This document shows positions 55,366 to 64,000 of a DNA stretch of 64,000 bases, one piece after another; within the stretch, counting starts at the first letter, position 1, and each line of letters starts with the position of its first letter. The translations under genes and the position numbers were made by a program. This DNA comes from Okapia johnstoni (lineage: Eukaryota > Chordata > Mammalia > Artiodactyla > Giraffidae): the NCBI GenBank assembly GCA_024291935.2, contig CM044321.1, forward strand, positions 63,916,985-63,980,984. Direction: 5' to 3'. The notes under the pieces were generated by a model. It had not been told where the DNA came from and made no database searches. It saw nothing but the letters and a program-made list of their open reading frames with translations.

Positions 55366-55750
55366 CACAAACGCTTCTGGTTCATGGGCTGTATATTATG
55401 TGGTCTTTAACAGTCTTTGGACAGCTGCTTGACAGTTTACAGCCCTTGCACTACTGCCTTTTCAGGGATGAAGCCTGTCTCCCGCTGGACCTTAGTCCTC
55501 CAGAGACCTGGCTACTACCCCCTGCCCACCCCGCCCCACGCCCTTGGAACCTCAGTGCTGAGTGGAGATTGGGCAGTGTGACAGCTTGGGAAGTTACTGA
55601 ATTCTGGAGGACTCAGATTCCTCATTTTAAAAACAAACAGATATAACTACCGTTCAAGTAAGCTAGTGCAATAAGGCTCAGATATGACAATATGTGTAAA
55701 GCATTTAGCACGGTATCTTGCATTCTGTAAATACTGATTAGTAGTTATGC
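55366..55750. other. non-coding sequence, no recognised repeat
   Basis: Open frames of 70-82 codons start here on the plus strand without family resemblance. Confidence 0.4.
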
Positions 55751-56073
55751 AAAGAGATCCAATCAATCCATCCTAAAGGAGATCAATCCTGGGTGTTCAT
55801 TGGAAGGACTGATGTTGAAGCTGAAACTCCAATACTTTGGCCTCCTCATGCGAAGGGTTGACTCATTGGAAAAGACCCTAATGCTGGGAAGGATTGGGGG
55901 CAGGAGGAGAAGGGGACGACAGAGGATGAGATGGTTGGATGGCATCACTGACTCGATGGACATGGGTTTGGGTGGACTCCGTAGTTGGTGATGGACAGGG
56001 AGGCCTGGCGTGCTGCAATTCATGGGGTCACAAAGAGTCGGACACGACTGAGCGACTGAACTGAACTGAACTG
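55751..56073 (+). mobile_element. BovB LINE 3' end with target-site duplication
   Basis: About 323 bases run from 'aaagagatccaatcaatcca' to the terminal 'actgaactgaactg'. The C-terminal remnant includes [20 protein letters not shown] and DSMDMG. The 8-base direct repeat agttatgc (55743-55750 and 56074-56081) marks the insertion. Low divergence from the copies at 37509 and 61355 suggests a young subfamily. Confidence 0.94.
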
Positions 56074-56081
56074 AGTTATGC

Positions 56082-56871
56082 CATAGTTATATATGGTGTT
56101 TGGAAGTTAACTTGAGTTTATGACCCTTTTAGAAAACAATCCCATTATTCTTCCACTTCATGCTGTTCTCATTTCGTAATATTTTTGCATGAAATGGGGG
56201 CATTGAAAGGAAAAAAACAGACGCAGGAGTCTGATGTAATCGCTCAGGCTGAATGATTTTTTCCTGACGTTCTAGTGACACCTAGTGGACAAACGTGTTA
56301 TTACAAATTTGGCTATTTTGCATTTTCGCTGTCTACTGCGTTAACAATCGCAGATTATTCTGCTACGTATCATTTCCAAGGTTCTCCCCCTTAATTATAA
56401 TCTTGTTTCAAGGAGTAAGGTTAAAGAATGGAAAACTGATTATAAAAGTAGTAGTGCTTGTCGACTTATTGAATCAAGAGTGCTGAATTGCACAGAGCAG
56501 AAGATCAATTCTTAAGTGGGTGAGTGTTTTCTTCATGAATTATTTATATCACGGCAGTACAGTGATGCATTTGAAATTGACACCAATTTATACTAAATCA
56601 TTGGTAACAAGACACTAAGATTTCATTAAAGGCCAATGCCACTCTGTTTCACATTACCTACCCCGGTCTGTCAATGGGGCCAGCATTTGAACACAAACAG
56701 AATTGCTGGCCATGCAGAGTAGGCTAATTCTGTTCCCAAAATTGTTTCTGAACTTTCTTCCCACCTTGGCTTTTCTCAGAAAATAAATGAATGCAACCCC
56801 ACCATTTTCTGCACTACTGGGGAGACCTCTGGGTGTGGTTAGTCCTTGGGGATGGATTGTACATGTGGCTT
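56082..56871. other. AT-rich non-coding sequence
   Basis: Unassigned; only short open frames and no recognised repeat. Confidence 0.45.
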
Positions 56872-57081
56872 TATTTAAAAATATGTACCTATTTGGCTGT
56901 GTTGGGTCTTAGTTGTGGATGTAGGATCTTCGCCGTGTTATGCAAGATCTTTTGTTGCTCTAGAGCCTGCAGGTTCAGTTGTTCTGAGGTATGTGGGATC
57001 TACATTCCCCAACCAGAGATCAACCCATGTCCCCTGCATTGCAAACCTGATTCTTAACCACTGGACCACCAGGGAAGTCCC
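56872..57081 (-). mobile_element. CHR-type SINE, antisense, near full length
   Basis: The plus strand reads 'ggctgtgttgggtcttagtt', 'gcaagatcttttgttgctct', 'tctgaggtatgtgggatcta' and the head complement 'ggaccaccagggaagtccct'. Confidence 0.9.
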
Positions 57082-57392
57082 TATTACTGCTATAGCTGCT
57101 GAGGAGCAGGCCAGTATTGGTGACCAGGATTGCCTGAACCCAGTCATTCGTTGTACTCAGCCTCTCTCCTCATCATGGCAACACCCATCTCTGGCTGTGT
57201 TCTGACCTCATAGGGATTTCCTCACTCTTGTTATCCAAGGTGTCCTGGGGCAGCGCAACAGACATAAATCATCAGAACACACATGGTGATCAGTATTAAA
57301 TGCATGGATTTCTAGACTTTAATAAGCAACTAGTTAAAAGTGGGGCAATTTAGAAAAATAGCCTCAAGTAATAAGTGCTTTGCAGCACTCAT

Positions 57393-57506
57393 CCTCATGA
57401 GTATTAGCAAACTCCAGGAAATGGTGATGGACAAGGAAGGCTGGCATGATGCAGTCCATGGAGTCACAAAGAGTCAGACATGACTTAGCAACTGAACAGC
57501 AACAAA
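57393..57506 (+). mobile_element. BovB 3' terminal fragment
   Basis: 'aaactccaggaaatggtgat' to 'cagacatgacttagcaactg' is the last roughly 110 bases of BovB. It abuts the LTR-like repeat. Confidence 0.8.
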
Positions 57507-57507
57507 G

Positions 57508-58260
57508 AGTTGAGAGTTGTGTTTTATTCAGCAGAAATTTTGAGGACTTAAGCCCAGGAAGCGGCATCTCAAGTAGCCCAGAGAGAACTGCTCTGAGGAG
57601 ACGAGGGGAGGAACCAGGTTATATAGAAGTCTAAGTCGCTTAGAAGCTAAGTTGCTTCAGTCGTGTCCGACTCTGTGCGACCCCATAGACGGCAGCCCAC
57701 CAGGCTTCTCCGTCCCTGGGATTCTCCAGGCAAGAATACTGGAGTGGGTTGCCATTTCCTCCTCCAGTGCATGCATGCATGCTAAGTTGCTTCAGTCATG
57801 TCTGACTCTGTGCGACCCCATGGACAGCAGCCCACCAGGCTCCTCCATCCACAGGATTCTCCAGGCAAGAATACTGGAGTAGGTTGCCATTTCCTTCTCC
57901 ACAACTGAGAGCAGATAGTCTCAACATCAAAAGATCATTGTTAATGAAAGGAAACCAGGTATTTCAGGTTAAGGAATATAGCACTTTTCTATGTGTGGTA
58001 AAATGAAAGAGTCTGGGCTCGCTAAAATCATTCCTTTCCTATGCATCTCAGCTATCTGGGTGTCCTGTGTTTTTCACATCCTAAGCTCCCTTGGGGCTCA
58101 CCGTAGGGAATGGCTGCAGCCTCTTGGCTGCTGATAGCAGGTATTCTTCTTCCTGAGTGCCCTGGAGGGCTGGAATCTCAGATGTCTGTGACATACTTGT
58201 TTACTGATACGGCAGGAAGTACTGCAATTCTCAGTGCTGAGGATGGAGAAGCTTCTGAGG
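57508..58260 (-). mobile_element. LTR-like interspersed repeat, split by BOV-A2
   Basis: It starts 'agagttgagagttgtgtttt'. The minus-strand polyadenylation hexamer AATAAA lies at 57523-57528, near this end, which fits an antisense LTR. Text such as 'gacttaagcccaggaagcgg' recurs at 63880-64000, proving a repeat family. It continues after the SINE at 57902 to about 58260, where the boundary is unclear. I cannot name the family with certainty, and no retroviral coding region is seen beside it. Confidence 0.55.
57650..57901 (-). mobile_element. BOV-A2 dimer SINE, antisense
   Basis: Two antisense Bov-A monomers ('cagtcgtgtccgactctgtg' and 'cagtcatgtctgactctgtg') are joined at a 'gtgcatgcatgcatgctaag' linker, inserted in the LTR-like repeat. 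Confidence 0.94.
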
Positions 58261-58929
58261 GCTTTCCCACCCCAATGACCCCACCCAATCCTGCTCTGCT
58301 GGTCTGGTCAGGCCCTCCTTACCCAGCCATGCCCCTCCTGTTGCCCCCACTGACCGGAACAGGTCAGGACTGGGCTCCACCCCACTCCCCAGCCCCCAGT
58401 TGCACCCCTATGCTGCTCAGAAATGAACCTTTTCCCTGTCTCATCGTTTTGTGACCTAGCCTAGAACCATTAAGAAACAGCTTAACTGGACAAACATTTC
58501 ATGCCTGGGATGCTCGGTGTCACTAACAAGACGGTGTCCCGGTGAAGCCAGAGGTGGTCCTCTGATGGGGACCCCGGGCTGGTGGGCGTGTCCCCTCACA
58601 CACTGCAGGAAGGTGTTTGCTTTGGGTTGGAGGCTGGTGGTTTACTGTGAAGTTACCAAGTCACATTAAGGAAGTGGGTCCTGACTTTGAGAGAGGGCGG
58701 GGCTGCCTACCCTGGTTAGTTGGCATGAGAAAGGCTGAGAAAGATTGGTGCAAACAATGTTCAGTGTCAAGGTTGCACTGAGTCCTTGTAGAGAATCCTT
58801 AAGGTGATTTGGTGGTAAGTTAGGGCCGTGAAGAAATCAACAAAAACAAACACATAAGCAGATCTGTGTGATGCTCCAGATGAAGGTTTTGAAAAGTTAA
58901 CTCATACTCTTGCTCAGGGGCTCCAGGCC

Positions 58930-58970
<41 letters not shown>

Positions 58971-59050
58971 AAAATTTCAGAACCATTTTATAAAGAGTGA
59001 CAGTGTCAGAATTCTTAGTAGAAAGCGGGGTTGGGGTGGTCAGAAGCAAT
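58261..59050. other. non-coding sequence, no recognised gene
   Basis: C-rich between 58265 and 58400, otherwise unassigned. A 114-codon frame starts within the LTR-like repeat (58110) and runs to 58454; its P/L-rich translation is probably chance. Confidence 0.4.
58933..58969. repeat. (GT)n microsatellite, about 18 units
   Basis: An uninterrupted GT tract with no recognisable SINE attached. Confidence 0.96.
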
Positions 59051-59161
59051 TCAGGGGGTGTCCTTGGCATCACCTTTGAGCTCCTGGAGAAGGAGGGTAT
59101 CCTGAGCCCCTTCACTGACTGCCTGGGCTCGTTCAGAAATGGTTAGCAGCCTCTTGATGTC
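59051..59161 (-). CDS. candidate coding segment, unidentified (weak)
   Basis: On the minus strand, a frame from about 59161 to the stop at 59051 reads ADDIKRLLTISERAQAV and then an acidic, helix-like tail of about 20 residues (LLLQELKGDAKD). A possible acceptor (ggcttgcag) precedes it but lacks a good pyrimidine tract. The frame remains open upstream to 59365, where the translation looks less protein-like, and the plus strand is also open over 59139-59489. I do not recognise a family. Composition alone makes it slightly more protein-like than the surrounding frames. It could equally be chance. Confidence 0.13.
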   Translation of the reverse strand, partial: DIKRLLTISERAQAVSEGAQDTLLLQELKGDAKDTP

Positions 59162-59365
59162 GTCTGCCTGCAAGCCTGTGTTTCTGGCGTGGCAGGCTGG
59201 TGCCGTGCCCCACGGGACAGCCCAGCACAGAGGGGTCTCCAGCCCCAGGCAGGTCAGAACCCCTGTCTCTGTATTCTCAGTCACCTCTGGCTCTCCGCTG
59301 TGGCTCCTGCGTTCCTCCATGCACACCCTGAGCCCATTCACCTTTGTCCCCTGCCGGGTCCACAC

Positions 59366-60817
59366 TGCAAGCCCCGCCTGTCTTCTCTGCTGTTACCCCT
59401 GGCAGCTCGGTGATGTCAGAGAAATCATTACTGGTGGGGACCAATGCCTTTCAGAGCTGTGGTTTTCCATCATGACGGGATTGAGATAAACCCTTACCCA
59501 GTCTCTGGCCATGAAGTGCATTGGATTTTTGGCCTCTGGAGTCAGCTTGATGGGCTCATAGGCAGGCGCTGTGTCCTTAGAGACATCACTTCCTCATTGC
59601 AGACTAAGGACGGCCATGGCAGCAGCCTCCAGGGACTGTTGATTTCAATGAGATCATTGGGCTCAAGTTCTTAGTACCTTGCTTGTATTAATGAGCTTGG
59701 GCAACTGTAACAGTTCCAAAGACTTGGAGGCTTAAACAGCAGAGACTTTTTTTTTTTTTGGTCTCATAAGTCAGGAGGGGAAAAGTCCTAGATCCAGGTG
59801 TTGGTACAGAGTTCTGTCGGTTTTACACTCCGGCCGTCTTTGGAATCTGCCTTCCTGTGTCCATCGTCACTGTATTATTCATCATTACAGCCTGCCCTCC
59901 ATCTCCGTGGGTTCTCAATCCATGGTTGGTTGGAAGCTTGGATGCTGCGGAACCCACGGACAGGGAGGGCCGACCACACTTCCTTCCCAGTCTGTAACGC
60001 TGAAGGTGTCCCCCAGCCCCTGCCACCTCCCTAAAACGCCACCTGCTCTGATCTCTGCTCTGTGCTTGTCATCCCACGGTGAGTCCACGGTCCACACCAC
60101 ACCAAGGCAGGGTGCCTCTGCTGGGCTGGCAAGAACCCTTGTCATCTGGCCGATCCTCATGATGTGTTTGTAAATTCATTCAGGAATGTGTATCGAGCAC
60201 GATGTATGTGGCTCTAAGGATAAGGATTTGGTCTTCCCCACTCTGTGTCTCACAGCATGTATGTGGGCTGAGCACATAGGAAGCACGTGGTTAATAAACA
60301 GGCATGTTGAGAATCTACATGGGTGACAGGTGTGCTGCTGCCGAACTCAGTGGAGGGCAGAGGCCATAGAAATAACATTTGGGAAGACAAGGCGTCCAGG
60401 CCTGTGGTCAGTTATCTGTGGGCGAGAACTTTTAATTCTGTGGTTGGAAAAGGAGATGCTGTTGGGAGTGTAGTCAGTGAAGGTCTGGAGAGGCTCAGTC
60501 CAGACTTGAGAAAGGCAGTCCATCAGGTGGCGATTATCAGCTGTTAGAAGGTAGGAGTCGGTGTGCCTCTGTCCTGTCCTGGTGCCAAATGAGAACAAAG
60601 GGCACAGATGAGCCTTCCTCCCAGGGTCGTCTCAGCGGCTCCCGAGCCCAGCGTCGTGCCCTGGGAGGGTGCCTCTGGCACAGACTCTGCCCAAGGATGG
60701 TCTCCTGTCTCGGCTTCCAGGGAGCTGCAACAGCTCCCAGCCTCTGCTCCAGCTACGTGGCTGTCCTTCGGGCTTCCTGTGTCTGGCTCACTGCCAGGAA
60801 ATAGTCAGGAAATAATG
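59366..60817. other. G+C-richer non-coding sequence
   Basis: Apart from the small DNA element at 59894-59971, no gene or repeat is recognised. There is a T tract at 59748-59759. Overlapping open frames of 60-106 codons occur on both strands. Confidence 0.4.
59894..59971. mobile_element. Tigger/MER-type miniature DNA element
   Basis: The left end 'ccctccatctccgtgggttc' and the complement of the right end 'ccctccctgtccgtgggttc' are inverted repeats (18 of 20 match). The core 'caatccatggttggttggaa' is like that of mammalian Tigger-derived elements. It is about 78 bases long and non-coding. Confidence 0.55.
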
Positions 60818-61080
60818 GGACCCAGAGGCAATGGCAGCCCACTCCAGTACTCTTGCCTGGAAAATCCCATGGACGAGGAGCCTGGTAGGCTGCAGTCCGT
60901 GGGGTGGCTAGGAGTCGGACACGACTGAGCGAGTTCATTTTCACTTTTCACTTTCATGCACTGGAGAAGGAAATGGGAACCCACTCCAGTGTTCTTGCCT
61001 GGAGAATCCCAGGGACGGGGGAGCCTGGTGGGCTGCTGTCTATGGGGTCGCACAACGTCGCACACGACTGAAGTGACTTA
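60818..61080 (+). mobile_element. BOV-A2 dimer SINE
   Basis: Two monomers ('tggcagcccactccagtact' and 'tgggaacccactccagtgtt') are joined by 'ttttcacttttcactttcat'. The copy ends 'cacacgactgaagtgactta' with a CAG tail. Confidence 0.95.
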
Positions 61081-61105
61081 GCAGCAGCAGCAGCAGCAGC
61101 AGCAG
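61081..61105. repeat. (GCA)8 trinucleotide repeat
   Basis: About eight uninterrupted units forming the tail of the BOV-A2 copy. Confidence 0.95.
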
Positions 61106-61354
61106 AGATGATCATACTAAGTGAAATGAGTCAGAAAGAGGAAGACAAATACTCTGTGATATCACTTACATGTGGAATCCAAAATAGAACACACATGAAC
61201 ATATCTATGAAACAGAAACAGACTCACAGACATAGAGAACAGACTGGTGGTTGCCAAGGAGGAGGGGCTTAGCGGAAGGGAGTCTGGGGTTGGCAGATGC
61301 AGGCTAGTGTGTATAGGATGGATAAACAACAAGGTCTTGCTATAGAGCATCAGT

Positions 61355-62066
61355 TCAGTTCAGTCGCTCAGTCGTGTCCGACTCTTTGTGACCCCATGAA
61401 TTGCAGCACACCAGGCCTCCCTGTCCATCACCAACTCCCCGAGTCTACCCAAACCCATGTCCATCGAGTCAGTGATGCCATCCAACCATCTCATCCTCTG
61501 TCGTCCCGTTCTCCTCCCGCCCCCAATCCTACCCAGCATTAGGGTCTTTTCCAATGAGTCAACCCTTCGCATGAGGTGGCCAAAGTATTGGAGTTTCAGC
61601 TTCAACATTAGACCTTCCAGTGAACACCCAGGATTGATCTCTTTTAGGATGGATTGATTGGATCTCCTTGCAGTCCAAGGGACTCTCAAGAGTCTTCTCC
61701 AACACCACAGTTCAAAAGCATCAATTCTTCGGCGCTCAGCCTTCTTCACTGTCCAACTCTCACATCCATACATGACCACTGGAAAAACCATAGCCTTGAC
61801 TAGACGGACTTGTGTTGGCAAAGTAATGTCTCTGCTTTTAAATATGCTATCTAGGTTGGCCATAACCTTCCTTCCAAGAAGTAAGCGTCTTTTAATTTCA
61901 TGGCTGCAGTCACCATCAGCAGTGATTCTGGAGCCCCAAAAAATAAAGTCTGACACTGTTTCCACTGTTTCCCCACCTATTTCCCATGAAGTGATGGGAC
62001 CAGATGCCATGATCTTAGTTTTCTGAACATTGAGCTTTAAGCCAACTTTTTCACTCTCCTCTTATA
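61355..62066 (-). mobile_element. BovB LINE, 0.7 kb, antisense, inside L1
   Basis: The plus strand runs from 'tcagttcagttcagtcgctc' to 'ccaactttttcactctcctc'. It interrupts the L1 3' end, so it is the younger insertion. It is 5'-truncated downstream of reverse transcriptase motif C. Confidence 0.94.
61360..62010 (-). pseudogene. BovB ORF2 C-terminal remnant, 216 codons open
   Basis: An uninterrupted minus-strand frame covers the region after the polymerase core: [58 protein letters not shown], with the normal end at TRLSD and a stop. No catalytic motif A, B or C is present, so it has no polymerase activity. It can be annotated only as a truncated retrotransposon remnant. The lack of frameshifts over 650 bases suggests a recent insertion. 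Confidence 0.9.
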
Positions 62067-62147
62067 GGAAACACTATATCAATATCCTGAACTATATTCA
62101 ATTCCAAGATAGACAAACTGTAATGGAAATGAATATGAAAAAGAATA

Positions 62148-62197
62148 TGTGTGTGTGTGTGTGTGTGTGTGCATGTGTGTATGTGTATATATATGTA
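62148..62197. repeat. (GT)n/(TA)n compound microsatellite in L1
   Basis: GT units with GC and AT interruptions turn into TATA at the 3' side. It lies where ruminant L1 3' UTRs carry a TATA-rich tract. Confidence 0.9.
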
Positions 62198-62207
62198 TTT
62201 GTAAACA

Positions 62208-62328
62208 AGAATACTGGAGTGGGTAGCCATTCCCTTTTCCAGGACATCTTCCCAACCCAGGGATCAAACCCAGGTCTTCTGCATTACATTGCAGACAGTT
62301 TCTTTTCCTTCCGAGCCACCAGGGAAGC
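62208..62328 (-). mobile_element. Bov-tA SINE, antisense, 3'-truncated, inside L1
   Basis: The plus strand reads 'gaatactggagtgggtagcc', 'cccagggatcaaacccaggt' and the head complement 'gagccaccagggaagcc'. The tail half of the body is missing. Confidence 0.88.
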
Positions 62329-62410
62329 CATATAACTGAATCACTTTGCTGTGCAGGCTGAATTAACAAAACATTGTAAGTCAACTATACTTCAGTAAAT
62401 TTTTTTAAAG

Positions 62411-63149
62411 CCAGTTAGCTGTGGATACCACGTGGGCTGAGCAGGAATGGAAATCTTGTAGCTTCAGTTGGTCCTTTGAGCCACATGATGCTAACAGCTG
62501 GATTTGATACTTTTTGTTGTTGTTGTTAAAGGGAACTGAGTGTGTTCTGGCGTGTTTGCTCTTCTTTATCAAGGACGTGACCTTCATAAGAAGGCAACTT
62601 GTTTCTCTGTTCCTCTGAAGGCCCTTTCTTGGTGGGATCATTCCTGTGGCCTCAGAGGTTCCTATGTTGTCCTGTCTCAGTTCTGTTCTGTTCTGACATC
62701 TGACAGTGACCCTGAAATGAGGCTACTCTTCCTGCTTTCCTGCTCTGCTCATTCTCCCCCTGAATATCTATGAAATTAATTGTTTTTTTTGGCAAAATAT
62801 TAGAAGCAAGATTGTCTGGGAAAATCCCAACTTTCAAAAAAAATGCAAATACCATTAAAGGCCTGGTTCACCGAAGCAGATGGTGTCCAATGAGGGAGCT
62901 GTGGGTTATTCTCATCCGATGTTATTCTCAACAACTAATTTCTGGTTGGGGCCATGGGTGAAATTTTTTATGCCTAGGGAGAAACTCTTTTAGGGGCCTC
63001 AAGGGCCTCCATTCCCTGTTGGACCCCTGGACTCCTACTCTATCAAATTTATTACCTGATGGCTTAGAAGAAAGAGTGGTTTCAATTTTGAGATTTAAAT
63101 GAAGACGTTTCATTCCACCCCCTGAAACTATATTTTTCTGAAAAACTTA
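62411..63149. other. non-coding sequence, no recognised gene
   Basis: Unassigned; a (GTT)n-like tract lies near 62514-62528. Open frames of 61-78 codons have no family resemblance. Confidence 0.4.
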
Positions 63150-63600
63150 CACAACCTTGACAGTTTCCCTTAGCTTAATGTCTTCAAGGTTCCTCCATGT
63201 TGTAGCCTGGGTCAGAATTTCCTTCCTTAAGACCGAATAATACTCCATTGTGTGTCTCGACCACATTGATTCAATCACTCCTTCTTTGACATTTGGGTGG
63301 AGTCCACCTTTTGGCTGTTGTGAATAATGCTGATGTGCACGTGGGTGTACAAATACCCTTTCAAATCTTTGCTCTTGCTTCTTTTGAGTATATACCCCAA
63401 AGTGAAATCGCTGGATTGTATGATGACCCTGTGTTTAAGTTTTTGAGGAACCGCCAATACTGTTTTCCACAATGACTGCACTATTTCATATTCTACTAGT
63501 GTTGCAGGCTTCCAGCTCCCCTACATTGCCACCAACACGTGTTATTCTCTGTTGGTGTTTCTTGAAAAAACAGCCACCCTAGTGAGTATGAACCAATTTC
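63150..63600 (-). mobile_element. old L1 LINE, antisense ORF2 3' remnant
   Basis: The plus strand shows complements of L1 ORF2 C-terminal text: 'gaataatactccattgtgtg', 'tttggctgttgtgaataatg', 'gagtatataccccaaagtga', 'gttttccacaatgactgcac', 'ctagtgagtatgaa'. It is heavily diverged with no long frame. Confidence 0.75.
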
Positions 63601-63879
63601 AGGTTTGTAATGAATTGTATTTTCAGAAAGTTGTTATATTCCTGTTTAAACTGTCCCCTCACTTTGAGCTCTCTGTTTCTCACATACGTATTGACAAAAA
63701 CAAAGTTTTCCTCAATTCTGTGATATCATTTCAGACATCTGTGAATTTGCTCCGTGGTCCTTTCTCTTTGAAATGAGAAATTCCTGTTGTCCTTGTTATT
63801 TTTCATCTTTTGGTCATTCTTACTTTCATATGGCCCTGAAGAATATTTTTAAGGTCAGTGAAGACTGAAAAAAAAATGT

Positions 63880-64000
63880 GCAACCTAAAAGTTGAGAATT
63901 CATTTTATTCTGTGCACTTTCTGAAGACTTAAGCCAGGAAGACGGCCTCGTAGATAGCTCTGAAGAGATAAGGAGGGAACTAGGATATATAGGAGTTTTT
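63880..64000 (-). mobile_element. LTR-like repeat, second copy, cut by the window end
   Basis: 'gaagacttaagccaggaaga', 'cggcctcgtagatagctctg' and 'ggaactaggatatataggag' parallel 57510-57640 in order and spacing. The AATAAA complement lies at 63904-63909. The copy continues beyond the window. Confidence 0.55.

Larger units (their letters stand above)
61106..62410 (+). mobile_element. L1 LINE 3' end, split by BovB and a SINE
   Basis: L1 text occurs in three pieces. Piece one is 61106-61354 ('gtgaaatgagtcagaaagag', 'agactggtggttgccaagga'). Piece two is 62067-62207 ('aactatattcaattccaaga' and a GT tract). Piece three is 62329-62410 ('ataactgaatcactttgctg', 'cattgtaagtcaactatact', A/T-rich end). 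Order and orientation match one ruminant L1 3' end. All coding frames are lost. Confidence 0.88.

Noticed and set aside
57508..64000. A provirus bounded by two LTR copies
   Set aside because: The two LTR-like copies are strongly diverged from each other, and the DNA between them is L1, BovB, SINE and unique sequence with no retroviral coding text.
1..64000. CRISPR array, operons, phage or bacterial genes
   Set aside because: The regularly recurring units are eukaryotic SINEs on both strands with target-site duplications. There are no spaced identical repeats and no dense gene arrangement.

Overview
This window is mammalian nuclear DNA from a ruminant, most likely a bovid. It carries many copies of three retroposon groups typical of ruminants: Bov-tA/BOV-A2 SINEs, BovB (RTE-type) LINE fragments, and CHR-type tRNA-derived SINEs. 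Older mammalian repeats (MIR, L2, old L1, hAT and Tigger-like DNA elements) lie beneath them. The sequence does not distinguish cattle, buffalo, sheep or goat. I find no bacterial-type gene, operon, CRISPR array, rRNA or functional tRNA gene.

No protein-coding gene can be established. Almost every long open frame is a translated SINE or a piece of BovB reverse transcriptase. Two short minus-strand stretches are flagged as weak exon candidates: 54517-54650, which has a good splice acceptor and an in-frame stop, and 59051-59161. The window therefore looks intergenic or deeply intronic.

Layout. From 1 to about 44 kb the DNA is AT-rich with scattered repeats. The larger blocks there are an old L1 3' UTR (5390-6175), a ruminant-type L1 3' end (13915-14660), an antisense L1 ORF2 remnant (17440-19005), a nested SINE stack (21577-22312) and the largest BovB copy (37509-39145, minus strand, 1.6 kb). 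From about 44 to 62 kb the DNA is visibly richer in G+C and holds most of the CpG sites. It contains an imperfect inverted repeat (51422-52132), several nested insertions (53118-54446, 57393-58260, 60818-62410) and two RFX-like X-box motifs. The last 1.6 kb returns to L1 and an LTR-like repeat that runs off the window.

Most of the history can be read from target-site duplications and interruptions: old L1, L2, MIR and DNA elements first, then CHR, BovB and ruminant L1, and last the Bov-tA/BOV-A2 SINEs, whose tails seeded several microsatellites. Family names were assigned by recognising consensus motifs by eye, so boundaries are approximate (usually within 5-30 bases). I see no convincing evidence of a new biological system. 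The observations most worth checking are the inverted repeat, the poly(A)-only micro-insertion, the retroposed transcript end, the exon candidate and the X-box pair.
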